Assembly: GCF_036402745.1 (NCBI RefSeq)
Contig: NZ_DASWSJ010000201.1
Coordinates: 1 to 64,000 of the forward strand
DNA: 64,000 bases
Reading direction: 5' to 3'
Origin: Actinophytocola sp036402745
GTDB lineage: Bacteria > Actinomycetota > Actinomycetes > Mycobacteriales > Pseudonocardiaceae
A program made the position numbers and the translations under genes. Within the stretch, counting starts at the first letter, position 1. Each line of letters starts with the position of its first letter. Under the pieces are notes generated by a model, which did not search any database, was not told the DNA's origin, and saw only the letters and a list, made by a program, of their open reading frames with translations. Below, in pieces: positions 42,563 to 51,325 of this stretch.

Positions 42563-44343
42563 GGCTTGAGCCGGACGACCTGCGGGTCGTGGTCGCTGGC
42601 CCGGTCGGCGAACTCGGCGTTCACGTGCACCACGTCATAGCCGGTGCCCACGAACGACGAGCTGGTGACGATGTGGTCGAGAACCTGGGAGTTGCCCTCG
42701 TAGACGTAGCTGTAGCGCTCGCCCGCCGGCAAGGTCGTGATCAGGTCCACCATGCCGGTGCCGGACACCAGGTTCGACATCGTCGTCGAGAACTCGTAGT
42801 CGTTGATGTCCCCGAGCACCACCACGCGCGCGTCCGCCTGCACCGCGAAGATCTGCTTCACGAACGTGTTCACGACGCCGGCCTGCGCGCCCCGCTTGGT
42901 CTCCGAGCCGCGGGTCGGCGGCTGGGTGCGGGCGTGCAGCGGCTGGTCGCCACCCTTGGAGCTGAAGTGGTTGGCGATCACGATGACCGTTCTGCCCTGG
43001 AACACGAACTCGCCGGCGAGCGGCTTGCGGGTGGCCGACCAGTTCGTGTTCGCCGGGCTGACCCGCCCCGGCGAGTACGACAGCTGCGCCTTGCCGCCGT
43101 TGTTCACCACCGACACCGCGGCCGTCGAGGTGCCGCCGGCCCGGTCGGTGAAGGTGACCCTGGCCGGGTTGACGAGGAACCCGACCCGGATGTTGCCGCC
43201 GGGCTCGCCGCCGTCCTGGTCGTCGACCGGGTTGATCTGCCGGTAGGTGTAGGTCGGCCCGCCCTTGGCGGTGATGGCGTTGACGAGCTTGCCGTAGGTC
43301 TGGTCGGCGGCGACGACCGAGTCGTTGACCGGGCCGTTGTTGTCCTGGATCTCCTCCACGGCAACGATGTCGGGCGAGCGGAGGTTGGTCACGATGCCCG
43401 CGGCCAGCCGGTCGAACTTCGTCTGCGGGTCGCCGGGGTCGAGGTTCTCCACGTTGTAGGTCGCGACGGCGAGCTCGGCCGCCGCCTGCGCGGTGGTCTG
43501 CTCGGCGGGCAGGCCGTTGTTCTGCACCGGGCCGAGCTGGGTGGCGGCGATGAGGTAGCCGCCGAAGTTGTCGTAGTCCAGCGGTCCGACCGTGCCGCCG
43601 GTGACCACGTCACCCACGTTCGCCTGTGGGAACGTGCCCCCGGCCAGCGACTCGACCTTGAGCCGGCCGGAGTTCTGCGCCGCGTACGAGCCGTAGACCG
43701 TGCCGCCGCGCGGCGTGGGGTTCTGCGCGGGCTTGGCGGTGACGAACAGCTCGCCGTAGGGGGTCGTCGCGCCCACCACCCGCGCGTTGTTCACCTGAAC
43801 CCGCATGCCTTCCAGCGACTCGAACAGGTCCAGCGCGTACGTCGAGGGAGCCAGGGTCTGGCTCTCCAGGTTCCCGGACGCGGTGTAGGCACTGGGGATC
43901 GACGCGTCGGTGAGCACCACCGGGGCGGGGAGCGGGTTGCCGGTGGAGACGGTCGTCCAGGTCGGCTGGGTGAGCTCGGTCAGCGACTGGCCGCCTGCCG
44001 ACGTGCCGCCCGGGTAGAACTCGGAGACCCGGCCGGTGACCTGGAGCTTGTTGCCCACCACCGTGTTCGGCGTGGCGGCGGTGTAGACGTAGACGCCTTC
44101 GCTGGTGCGGGCGTCGGTGTCCGGGCTGGTCTCCTGGAGCCAGAACCCGCCCGCGGTGCCGGTGCGGATCCCGGTGACCACACCGGTCACGGTGACGTCG
44201 GTGTAGGTCGACTTGCGTTGTGTGCCTTGCAATGTGTGGATGCTGACCACGGTCGCGGCGGATGCAGGCGCCACGACGGATGCGGTCACGCACAGGCACA
44301 GGAGCAGGGTGCCCGCGGCTAACCGGTATCTGGAGATACCCAT
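42559..44343 (-). CDS. Secreted endonuclease/exonuclease/phosphatase-family nuclease (ExeM/NucH type)
   Basis: I chose ATG 44343 (594 residues), with GGGAAGGG upstream and an immediate signal peptide (YRLAAGTLLLCLCVTASVV, cleavage after PASA). The N-terminal OB-like part (TYTDVTVTGVVTGIRTG) is typical of extracellular nucleases. The catalytic EEP domain follows: ATYNVENLDPGDP, DIVAVEEIQDNNG, VIANHFSSKGG, VLGDINDYE, and ASDHDPQVVRL near the end. It should degrade extracellular DNA or RNA for nutrient recovery. It has no clear link to the cluster on its left. Confidence 0.92.
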   Translation of the reverse strand: MGISRYRLAAGTLLLCLCVTASVVAPASAATVVSIHTLQGTQRKSTYTDVTVTGVVTGIRTGTAGGFWLQETSPDTDARTSEGVYVYTAATPNTVVGNKLQVTGRVSEFYPGGTSAGGQSLTELTQPTWTTVSTGNPLPAPVVLTDASIPSAYTASGNLESQTLAPSTYALDLFESLEGMRVQVNNARVVGATTPYGELFVTAKPAQNPTPRGGTVYGSYAAQNSGRLKVESLAGGTFPQANVGDVVTGGTVGPLDYDNFGGYLIAATQLGPVQNNGLPAEQTTAQAAAELAVATYNVENLDPGDPQTKFDRLAAGIVTNLRSPDIVAVEEIQDNNGPVNDSVVAADQTYGKLVNAITAKGGPTYTYRQINPVDDQDGGEPGGNIRVGFLVNPARVTFTDRAGGTSTAAVSVVNNGGKAQLSYSPGRVSPANTNWSATRKPLAGEFVFQGRTVIVIANHFSSKGGDQPLHARTQPPTRGSETKRGAQAGVVNTFVKQIFAVQADARVVVLGDINDYEFSTTMSNLVSGTGMVDLITTLPAGERYSYVYEGNSQVLDHIVTSSSFVGTGYDVVHVNAEFADRASDHDPQVVRLKP

Positions 44344-44869
44344 TGTTTCCCTTCCCTCGCGAACGCTCCACGCTGGGACGCGGGGAGCTACCAAGGGATA
44401 ACGGGTCGCGACGGTCCCGCCGCGACGTCGCGGCGGCTGCTTGGTCACCCTCGTCGGGAAACCCGCCGGCACGTGCGGAAACGCCGGTGCCAGCCGGGAA
44501 ATCCCTCACGCGGGGTAGGCCGGGCAGCGGCAGCACCTGCCCCGTCCGGCCCACCCGAGGTTGCGCCGGTCTCCGCCTTCAGGTGTCGCGGCCGGTGGGT
44601 CGGCGTCGCTCCAGCAGCCGGGTCCGGATCGCGCCGCTGGGGCAGTTGAACTCGCACTCCATCGCCTGCTCCGCGGCCTCGCCGGGAGACCTCGCGGTGG
44701 AGCACCACCACGCTCCCCGACCTGCTGGGCCACGACAGCCTCGACTGGCCCCAGCCGGCTGAGGTGCTAGCCCGGCAGTCAGCCTTCGTACGGACAGGAC
44801 GTCGCACCGGCACTGCCTGGTCGCACCCGGGCCGGGCACGGGAGGGTTTCCCGTACCCGGCCCGAAGCC
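44344..44869. other. 526-bp intergenic region between nuclease and protease genes
   Basis: I could not support a gene here. The right end carries the protease terminator. The left end holds the nuclease promoter. Two short protein-like fragments (CEFNCPSGAI on the minus strand near 44660; LPDLLGHDSL on the plus strand near 44730) hint at degraded genes but are too short to name. Confidence 0.5.
44829..44863 (-). terminator. Hairpin terminator of the secreted protease gene
   Basis: Two stacked stems (GGGCCGGG and ACGGGA with their complements, one mismatch between them) close a 5-nt loop, 7 bp beyond the protease stop codon. Confidence 0.75.
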
Positions 44870-45823
44870 CTACGGCTGCGAGATCCAGTAGTTGATGAAC
44901 GACATGACCTCCGGCCGGAACCGGGTGCCGCTGTTCGCCGGGTTCGCGCCGGCCACCCCGTTGGTGTGGATGCCGGTCACGCACCAGCCGCCGCACAGCC
45001 CGGGACTCACGGAGTCGTAGTGGTAGACCGGTGACCCGCTCTGCCCGCCCGCGGAGTCGACCCAGTACCAGAGCTTGTTGGCGGTCTGCGAGTAGGTGTA
45101 GTCGCCGTCCCACCACATCGTCCCGTACGGCTTGTCGCCCGGGTAGCCCTCGACGTAGAAGTACTGGTTCGCCAGGTTCTCACCGGTGTTGTACCACCAG
45201 CCGAACCAGCCGGTGGAGTAGCCGACGTCGCAGGTCAGCTTGACCAGCCCGAAGTCGTAGTCCGACGGGTAGCCGTTGATCCAGTTCCCGGTCGTCCAGA
45301 CGTCGTTGATGCCACCGCTGCAGGTGCCGAACGGCTTGCTGTTGCCCGTCCGCCCCGGCGTGACGGTGTAGGAGGTGACCCAGCTGCCGTTCCAGTGCAC
45401 GCAGTGCCCGGCGGTGACCAGGACGTCGCGGCTGAGCATGAAGCCGGTGCAGCCGCCCTGGTTGGTCTCCAGGTGGGCGATGGCCCCCCACGGGAAGCTG
45501 GCCGGCGCGTACTCCTGCACCCGCCCGTCGGGCCCGATGACCGAGTTCGGCGCGCCCGCGCCCGGCTTCGCCTTCGCGGCGTCGGTCTTGCCGGCGTTGC
45601 CGGTGTGACCAGCCGCGGACTTCAGCGCGTTCGCGGCGGCCGCGGGTAACGTGACGGTCTTGCCGGCGCCGTTGACCATGGTGAGGCCGGCGGGCTGGGG
45701 CGTCGCCGCCGGCGACGCGGCGGCGGGACCCGTGGCCAGCGACGTGAGGACCGCGGCCGCGGCACCGGCCGCCGCGAGCGTCAACGCCACGGTCCTGCGG
45801 CGTCTTCCGTTGTGGTTTCTCAA
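44870..45823 (-). CDS. Secreted trypsin-fold serine protease (V8/glutamyl-endopeptidase-like)
   Basis: This 317-residue protein has an Arg-rich signal peptide (RRRRTVALTLAAAGAAAAVL), an Ala/Lys-rich propeptide of about 70 residues, and a chymotrypsin-fold catalytic domain. The triad is His in VTAGHCVHW, Asp in YDFGLVKL and Ser in GGQSGSPVY; Cys pairs (GGCTG/AGHC) suggest a disulfide. It is transcribed divergently from the lanthipeptide synthetase gene. Class III/IV lanthipeptide clusters normally lack their own leader protease and rely on secreted host proteases, so this neighbour is a candidate for removing the leader; this is inference from position only. Confidence 0.9.
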   Translation of the reverse strand: MRNHNGRRRRTVALTLAAAGAAAAVLTSLATGPAAASPAATPQPAGLTMVNGAGKTVTLPAAAANALKSAAGHTGNAGKTDAAKAKPGAGAPNSVIGPDGRVQEYAPASFPWGAIAHLETNQGGCTGFMLSRDVLVTAGHCVHWNGSWVTSYTVTPGRTGNSKPFGTCSGGINDVWTTGNWINGYPSDYDFGLVKLTCDVGYSTGWFGWWYNTGENLANQYFYVEGYPGDKPYGTMWWDGDYTYSQTANKLWYWVDSAGGQSGSPVYHYDSVSPGLCGGWCVTGIHTNGVAGANPANSGTRFRPEVMSFINYWISQP

Positions 45824-45910
45824 CTGTGTCTCCCTCGGTGTGCTCTGCGGACAAAGCCATCAGACAAGGGAGCGACCACACCTCCGAAATACACGATCCG
45901 GGCAATGTGG

Positions 45911-45931
45911 CCCCGATGGGTCCCATCGGGG
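45911..45931. promoter_or_regulatory. Perfect 21-bp palindrome between protease and lanthipeptide genes
   Basis: CCCCGATGGG and its exact complement flank a single central T. It lies 88 bp from the protease start and 86 bp from the synthetase start, almost exactly midway, as expected of an operator shared by divergent genes. Confidence 0.55.
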
Positions 45932-46016
45932 TGCCCCTATGGGCGGGAATCGGAATCCCGGGTATCAGGGCGCGTTCTCGGGACTCTGCTTACCGAGTGG
46001 TAGGGGGCAGACAACG

Positions 46017-48740
46017 ATGATGCACGAGGACGCCGACCTGCTCGCGGACTGTTCCGACGCGGCACTCGGGCGGCACGATCCGTGGGCATGGCGGCACACC
46101 ATCGACGAGTTCTGGCACTACGTGCGGCCGGCCGGTCGCCGAACTCCCAAGCAGGGCTGGAAACTTCATGTGCCGGCGACACCGCTGTCGGCGTGCGTCG
46201 TGCTGTCGCGGTGTGTCGAGGTGTTCGCCGAACACCGGTGCGCGTTCAAGTTCGCGAAGACCATGCGGCAGCTGCAGCTGCTGCTCGAGCCGAACGCGGA
46301 CCGCACCTCGGCGGGCAAGTTCGTGACCGCGTATCCGGTTGACGACGAGCACGCGGTGCGGGTCGCGGCGGCGCTGCACGAGGCCACCCTCGGCCTGCCG
46401 GGTCAGCTCATCCTGACCGACCGCAGGTTCCGGTCGAGCTCCCAGGTCTTCTACCGGTACGGACCGTTCGTGCGGGAGACCACGCTGACCGACGACGGCG
46501 AGTACGCCCCGATCCTGCGTGACGGCAACGGAGACGTGGTCGTCGACCGGCGCGGCATCGGCCGCCCGGTGCCGGACTGGCTGAGCGATCCGTTCCAGGA
46601 CAAGCACATCGAACCGGCGAAGGTGCCGCGGTCGGTGCGGATCGGCGGGCGTTTCCAGGTGCGCGAGGCGATCCGCCAGTCCAACCGCGGCGGGGTCTAC
46701 CTGGCCACCGACACCGAGACCGGCACCGAGGTGATCCTCAAGCGGTTCCGCCGGTTCACCGCGGCCGCCGTGGACGGCACCGACTCGCTCAACCGGGCGC
46801 GGGCCGAGGCCAGGACGCTCGACGCGCTGGGGCCGATCGGCGCCACCCCGCGACTTCTCGGGCTGCTCAACGAGAACGGCGACATGTTCGTCGCCGTGGA
46901 GAAGGTCTCCGGCGTGCCGCTGCGGCGCTTCGTGGCGCGCAACCTCCGGCCGACCGCGTCGGGCGCACTGGCCATGGACAGCTCCGTGGTGCTGGACCTG
47001 GCCACCCAGCTGGTCGACCTGATCGCCGAGGTGCACGCGGCCGGGTACGTGCTCGGGGACCTCACCCCGAACAACGTCATGGTCACCGACGAGGGCCGGC
47101 TGGTGCTGATCGACCTGGAGTCGGCGCTGCGGTCGTGGGAGGTCACCGTCCGGCTGACCACCAAGGCGTACACGGCCCCGGAGGAGATCGCCAGAACGCG
47201 GTTGGTCGCCCCGGCGCCGGCTGTCACCGCCGATCTCTACGGCCTCGGCGCCACGCTGATGTATCTGGCGTCCGGGTCGCATCCGCCGACGGCCGAAGGC
47301 GCCCGGGTGGTCGACCTGGTCGAGCGGATGGCGGTGCGCAACCCCGTCGTCGCGGCGCTGCGCCCGGTGATCACGGAGCTGCTCGCCGACGACCCGGCCG
47401 CGCGGCCGTCGCTGGCCGACGTGCGCGCCCGCTTGCGGGAACCCGTTGACCTGCCGCCTGGTTCGCCGCAGCCTGTTGACCCGCCGCCTGGTTCGCCGCC
47501 GCCTGGTTCACCGCTCCCTATTTCACCGCTGTCGGTGGACGGGCTGATCGAGGACATGCTCGCGGCGATCGGCGAGACGATGACACCGGACGCACGATGG
47601 CTGTGGCGGCCGACCGTCGCGGGGCGCCGGTACGACCCGTGCTCGGTCCAGCTCGGCGCGGCGGGCGTGCTGGCGGTGCTGAACCAGGCGGTGCGAGCCG
47701 GGGAACCGGTCCCGCTGTCCACTGTGGACAGCACCGCGCGGTGGATCGTCGGCCGGCTCGGCGCCGAGGCCAAGGTGCTGCCCGGCCTGCTGTTCGGCCG
47801 GGCCGGCACCGCGGTCACCCTGTTCGAGTCGGGCGAACTGCTCGGCGACGCCTCGATCAGCGACGCCGGACTCGGGCTGGCGCACCGGCTGCCGACGCGG
47901 TGGCCGGTCCCGGACGTGTTCCACGGGCTGGCCGGTGCCGGCCTCGCGTTGCTGCGGCTGTGGCGCGCCACGGGTTCCCCCGAGCTGCTGGACCGGGCGC
48001 GGGGGTGCGCGGAGGAGGTGCTCGGCGCGATGCGGGCCGACGGTGCTCGGGTCAGCTGGACGGCGACCGGGGAGTCGACGCTCGCCGGGGAGGTGCACTG
48101 GGGCTTCGCGCACGGGGTCGCCGGCATCGGCAGCTTCCTGCTGGACGCGGCCGGCGGCACCGGTGACGAGCGGTATGCCGACGTCGCCCGGCGCTGCGCG
48201 GAGACCCTTGCCGGCGTGGTGGATCGCGATGGCGCGGCGGCGTTCTGGGCGGGTGGGGAACCGGACGAGAACGCCGACGCCGTCCGGTTGACCGGGCTGT
48301 GCAACGGGTCCACCGGGGTCGGCACGTTCCTGCTCCGCTACTTCGTGGCCACCGGCTCCGCGACGGCCCGCGAGCTGGCCGAGGCCGCCGCGGTCGCCGT
48401 CCGGTGCGCGAACTGGACCGCACACCCGGTGTGGTGCCACGGCCTGGCTTCGGATGGGGACTTCCTGCTCGACTGCGCCCAGGTACTCGGCGAGCCGCGC
48501 TACCGCGACTGGGCCGAGGAGACCGCCGAGGTCATCGCCGCCCGCACGGTGGTGCGCGGCGGCCGCCGGCTCACCCCCGACGAGAGCGGCAACGTGGGCG
48601 CCTCGTTCGGCAACGGCTACGCGGGCGCGCTCTCCTTCCTGCTGCGGCTGCGCCACGGTGGGGAGCGCCCGCTCATCGGCTCGCCGGCGACATCCGCGCC
48701 GGCGGTCACCGCACAGATGGAGGGAGGGATGACACGGTGA
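46017..48740 (+). CDS. Lanthipeptide synthetase, lyase-kinase-cyclase (class IV LanL-like)
   Basis: I chose ATG 46017 with AGGGGGC upstream (907 residues). The N-terminal lyase domain (residues ~1-200) has GWKLHVPATP, AFKFAKTM, SAGKFVTAYP and RRFRSSSQVFYRYG. The kinase domain (~205-470) has a Gly-rich loop (QSNRGGVYLA), Lys in VILKRFR, LGDLTPNNV and DLES. A Pro-rich linker (~476-501) leads to a LanC-like cyclase with HGLAGAG, Cys762 in LCNG, and Cys807-His808 in WCHG. All three zinc ligands are kept, which favours class IV over class III. It dehydrates Ser/Thr and closes lanthionine rings in the peptide encoded at its 3' end. Confidence 0.93.
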   Translation: MMHEDADLLADCSDAALGRHDPWAWRHTIDEFWHYVRPAGRRTPKQGWKLHVPATPLSACVVLSRCVEVFAEHRCAFKFAKTMRQLQLLLEPNADRTSAGKFVTAYPVDDEHAVRVAAALHEATLGLPGQLILTDRRFRSSSQVFYRYGPFVRETTLTDDGEYAPILRDGNGDVVVDRRGIGRPVPDWLSDPFQDKHIEPAKVPRSVRIGGRFQVREAIRQSNRGGVYLATDTETGTEVILKRFRRFTAAAVDGTDSLNRARAEARTLDALGPIGATPRLLGLLNENGDMFVAVEKVSGVPLRRFVARNLRPTASGALAMDSSVVLDLATQLVDLIAEVHAAGYVLGDLTPNNVMVTDEGRLVLIDLESALRSWEVTVRLTTKAYTAPEEIARTRLVAPAPAVTADLYGLGATLMYLASGSHPPTAEGARVVDLVERMAVRNPVVAALRPVITELLADDPAARPSLADVRARLREPVDLPPGSPQPVDPPPGSPPPGSPLPISPLSVDGLIEDMLAAIGETMTPDARWLWRPTVAGRRYDPCSVQLGAAGVLAVLNQAVRAGEPVPLSTVDSTARWIVGRLGAEAKVLPGLLFGRAGTAVTLFESGELLGDASISDAGLGLAHRLPTRWPVPDVFHGLAGAGLALLRLWRATGSPELLDRARGCAEEVLGAMRADGARVSWTATGESTLAGEVHWGFAHGVAGIGSFLLDAAGGTGDERYADVARRCAETLAGVVDRDGAAAFWAGGEPDENADAVRLTGLCNGSTGVGTFLLRYFVATGSATARELAEAAAVAVRCANWTAHPVWCHGLASDGDFLLDCAQVLGEPRYRDWAEETAEVIAARTVVRGGRRLTPDESGNVGASFGNGYAGALSFLLRLRHGGERPLIGSPATSAPAVTAQMEGGMTR
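47445..47504 (+). repeat. Two 30-bp coding repeats, proline-rich linker of the synthetase
   Basis: Two adjacent 30-bp units starting GTTGAC encode VD(L/P)PPGSP(Q/P)P-type repeats, followed by a partial copy. They form the flexible hinge between the kinase and cyclase domains. Confidence 0.75.
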
Positions 48741-48871
48741 ATTTGGACGCGCCTGAGCTCGACCTGATGCCGGCCGTGGAAACGACGGGCCAGGAGCCCG
48801 CGCTGAGCACGGGCTGCTGCACCGGCTGCTGGTCGTCGATGTTGCTCGTGACCAACGGTTGTGAGTGGTAA
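48737..48871 (+). CDS. Lanthipeptide precursor peptide, 44 residues
   Basis: The GTG at 48737 overlaps the synthetase stop (GTGA), with an excellent site GAGGGAGGG nine bases upstream. The peptide has an acidic leader (NLDAPELDLMPAVE, with the LxxLM-like helix seen in class III/IV leaders) and a Cys/Ser/Thr-rich C-terminal part beginning near residue 24: STGCCTGCW, then SSML, then TNGCEW. That gives four Cys and up to six Ser/Thr, enough for up to four rings. Too short for routine gene callers. Placement after, rather than before, the modifying enzyme is uncommon. A strong terminator follows 13 bp later, closing the operon. I do not recognise the mature sequence. Confidence 0.87.
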   Translation: MNLDAPELDLMPAVETTGQEPALSTGCCTGCWSSMLLVTNGCEW

Positions 48872-48884
48872 CCGACGGTGACGA

Positions 48885-48922
48885 CAAGGGCCGTGCGCCG
48901 TCGCGGCGGCGGACGGCCCTTG
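48885..48922 (+). terminator. Hairpin terminator of the lanthipeptide operon
   Basis: A perfect 10-bp outer stem (CAAGGGCCGT and its complement) with an inner GC-rich region begins 13 bp after the precursor stop codon. Confidence 0.75.
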
Positions 48923-49002
48923 GTCGCGGGCCGGCGAGTGAGTTTGAGTGCTCGGGCTCGGGGTAAGGCGGAAAGGCTCGTCCTGCTTCCGAGGAGGTCG
49001 TC

Positions 49003-50511
49003 ATGGCGGCAACGCCCGATGCGGCACCGTCCCCGGTGCTCACCCTCATCCCGGCCCGGATCGACCGGCTGCCCTGGTCGAAGTTCCACACCCGGATGGT
49101 GGTCGCCCTGGGGGTGGCCTGGGTCCTCGACGGCCTCGAGATCACGGTCGCGAGCGCGGTCGCCGACACGCTGACCAAGCCCGAGACCCTCAACCTGTCC
49201 TCGACCGCGGTCGGGCTGCTGGCGACGGTCTACCTGGCCGGCGAGGTGGTCGGCGCGCTGTTCTTCGGCAACCTGTCCGACAAGCTGGGCCGCCGGAACC
49301 TGTTCATGCTGACGCTGGCGGTGTACCTGATCGGCAGCGGTCTCACCGCGCTGACCCTCGGCAACGGGGCGGGCTGGGTGATCTTCCTCTACGCCACCCG
49401 GGTAATCGCCGGCATGGGCATCGGCGGCGAGTACGCCGCGATCAACTCCGCGATCGACGAGCTGATCCCGGCGCGCTACCGGGGCCGGGTCGACATCGCC
49501 GTCAACGGCACCTACTGGGCCGGCGCCGTGCTCGGCACCATCGGCACGTTCATCCTGCTGAACAGGATCGAGCTGTCGCTCGGGTGGCGGCTCGGCTTCC
49601 TGATCGGTCCCGTGCTGGGTCTGGTGATCCTGCTGGTGCGCCGGCACCTGCCGGAGAGCCCGCGGTGGCAGATCATGCACGGCAAGGCGCACGAGGCCGA
49701 GGAGTCGATCACCCGGATCGAGCGCGAGGTCGAGCAGGCCGGCTACACCCTGCCTCCGGTCGACGAGAGCAAAGCCATCGAGGTGACGCCGGCCGAGGAC
49801 ATCGGCTACGCCGCGTTGACCAGGGTGCTGTTCCGGGAGTACCCGACCAGGGCGATCCTGGGCGCCTCGCTGATGATCAGCCAGTCGTTCCTGTACAACG
49901 CGATCTTCTTCACCTACACGCTGGTGCTCGGCAAGTTCTACGGGGTGTCCTCGGAAGCCACGCCGATCTACCTGATCGCGTTCGCGTTGGGCAACCTGGT
50001 CGGTCCCCTCACGATCGGGCACCTGTTCGACACCATCGGCCGCCGGACCATGCTCGCGAGCACCTACATCATCTCCGGTGTCCTGCTCGCGATCACGGCG
50101 ACGCTGTTCTACGCCGGGGCGCTCAACGCGATCACCCAGACCATCGCGTGGTGTGTGATCTTCTTCTTCGCCTCCGCCGGCGCCAGCGCCGCCTACCTCA
50201 CGGTGAGCGAGATCTTCCCGCTGGAGGTGCGCGCGAAGGCGATCGCGGTGTTCTTCGCCATCGCGCAGTGCTTCGGCGCGCTCGGCCCGGTCATCTACGG
50301 CGCCCTGATCGGCAACGGCGACCACCCGATCCGGCTGTTCATCGGCTACCTGCTCGGCGCGGCCATCATGATCGCCGGCGGCCTGGTCGCCCGCTTCCTC
50401 GCCGTGGACGCGGAGGGCAAGTCGCTCGAGGAGATCGCCCTCCCCCTCTCGGCGACCGGCCGCCGCGGCCGCACCCGCGCGGAAGGAGCGTCCTCCCCCT
50501 TCTCCACCTGA
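49003..50511 (+). CDS. MFS transporter (sugar/organic-acid porter type)
   Basis: This 502-residue protein starts at ATG 49003 with GAGGAGG upstream. It has twelve membrane segments in the sugar-porter arrangement. The loop 2-3 motif is GNLSDKLGRRN, the second-half counterpart GHLFDTIGRRT, and RWIAGMGIGGEY-like (here RVIAGMGIGGEYAAINS) and PESPRW are family signatures. It probably exchanges a sugar or organic acid with protons. It follows the lanthipeptide terminator, so it is a separate unit. A role in peptide export is unlikely, because MFS porters of this type move small solutes. Confidence 0.9.
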   Translation: MAATPDAAPSPVLTLIPARIDRLPWSKFHTRMVVALGVAWVLDGLEITVASAVADTLTKPETLNLSSTAVGLLATVYLAGEVVGALFFGNLSDKLGRRNLFMLTLAVYLIGSGLTALTLGNGAGWVIFLYATRVIAGMGIGGEYAAINSAIDELIPARYRGRVDIAVNGTYWAGAVLGTIGTFILLNRIELSLGWRLGFLIGPVLGLVILLVRRHLPESPRWQIMHGKAHEAEESITRIEREVEQAGYTLPPVDESKAIEVTPAEDIGYAALTRVLFREYPTRAILGASLMISQSFLYNAIFFTYTLVLGKFYGVSSEATPIYLIAFALGNLVGPLTIGHLFDTIGRRTMLASTYIISGVLLAITATLFYAGALNAITQTIAWCVIFFFASAGASAAYLTVSEIFPLEVRAKAIAVFFAIAQCFGALGPVIYGALIGNGDHPIRLFIGYLLGAAIMIAGGLVARFLAVDAEGKSLEEIALPLSATGRRGRTRAEGASSPFST

Positions 50512-50635
50512 CCGATCGCCCGCGCTCCGGGGCTAGGAAAAGCACGTCGCACCTCGGCCGCGAGTACCGCCGGCGGTTCGGTGGCCCACCGTGGCGCGTG
50601 TGGCACGGTCGTCGCGGGCGGGCGAGACTCGGCGG

Positions 50636-51325
50636 ATGCAGATGAAGGACGAGGGCACCACGCACCGGCCCGCGTGGTTGCGCCGCACCCGCGGCGAGCA
50701 CCGCTGGCCGGCCGCGCTGGCCGTGGTGGTCGTGGTCGTGCTCCAGTTGATGTTGCCCGACTCGATGGTGCCGCAGGCCCGGTACGTGCTGCCCGTCCTC
50801 GAGATCGTGCTGCTGGCCGCGCTGATGGTGGCGAACCCGTTCCGCGTGGACCGCGAGTCGACGGTGCTGCGCGGTGTGAGTCTGGCGTTGACCGTGGTGG
50901 TGGGGTTGTCCAACGGCTGGTCGGCGGTGCTGCTGGTGCTTCAGCTCGTCGGCGGCCGGTCGGTCGGCGCGGCGGAGTTGCTCGAGGTCGGAGCCGCCAT
51001 CTGGGGCACCAACGTGCTGGCCTTCGCCATGGTCTACTGGGAGCTCGACCGCGGCGGCCCGGCCGCCCGCGCCGCGGCGTCGCGCACGTACCCGGACTTC
51101 CTGTTCGCGCAGATGCAGACCCCCGAGCTGGCGCACCCGGACTGGGAGCCGTACTTCGCCGACTACCTGTACCTGTCCTTCACCAACACGACAGCGTTCA
51201 GCCCGACGGACGTGCTGCCGTTGTCCCGCTGGGCCAAAATGATCATGATGATCCAGGCCGCGATCGCCCTGGCGGTGGTCGTTCTGGTCGTGGCCCGCGC
51301 CGTCAACGTACTGGGGTCAGCGTGA
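50636..51325 (+). CDS. Four- to five-helix membrane protein with a channel-like pore region
   Basis: I chose ATG 50636 (229 residues); ATG 50642 and an upstream GTG at 50591 are alternatives. Hydrophobic segments include ALAVVVVVVLQLMLPDSM, VLPVLEIVLLAALMV, a middle helix, and a C-terminal pair around YLYLSFTNTTAFSPTDVLPL and MIMMIQAAIALAVVVLVV. The last pair resembles the pore-helix/filter/inner-helix layout of small potassium channels, but TTAFSPTD replaces TTVGYGD. I do not know the function; the resemblance is only by eye. Its 3' end overlaps the convergent oxidoreductase gene by nine bases. Confidence 0.7.
   Translation: MQMKDEGTTHRPAWLRRTRGEHRWPAALAVVVVVVLQLMLPDSMVPQARYVLPVLEIVLLAALMVANPFRVDRESTVLRGVSLALTVVVGLSNGWSAVLLVLQLVGGRSVGAAELLEVGAAIWGTNVLAFAMVYWELDRGGPAARAAASRTYPDFLFAQMQTPELAHPDWEPYFADYLYLSFTNTTAFSPTDVLPLSRWAKMIMMIQAAIALAVVVLVVARAVNVLGSA

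Noticed and set aside
44725..44770. LPDLLGHDSL, similar to the C-terminal box of tyrosine recombinases
   Set aside because: Far too short, with no flanking recombinase motifs or attachment-site repeats.
44579..44839. Minus-strand frame containing CEFNCPSGAI, reminiscent of small 4Fe-4S proteins
   Set aside because: The similarity covers about ten residues, the upstream part has no family features, and there is no plausible ribosome site. At most a gene remnant.
47445..47504. Regular short repeats considered as a CRISPR-like or variable-number array (also 60553-60624)
   Set aside because: Both are in frame within large genes and encode proline-rich interdomain linkers; no spacers and no cas genes.
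49003..50511. MFS transporter considered as the lanthipeptide exporter
   Set aside because: Its motifs are of the sugar/organic-acid porter type and it lies beyond a strong terminator; lanthipeptide export normally uses ABC transporters.
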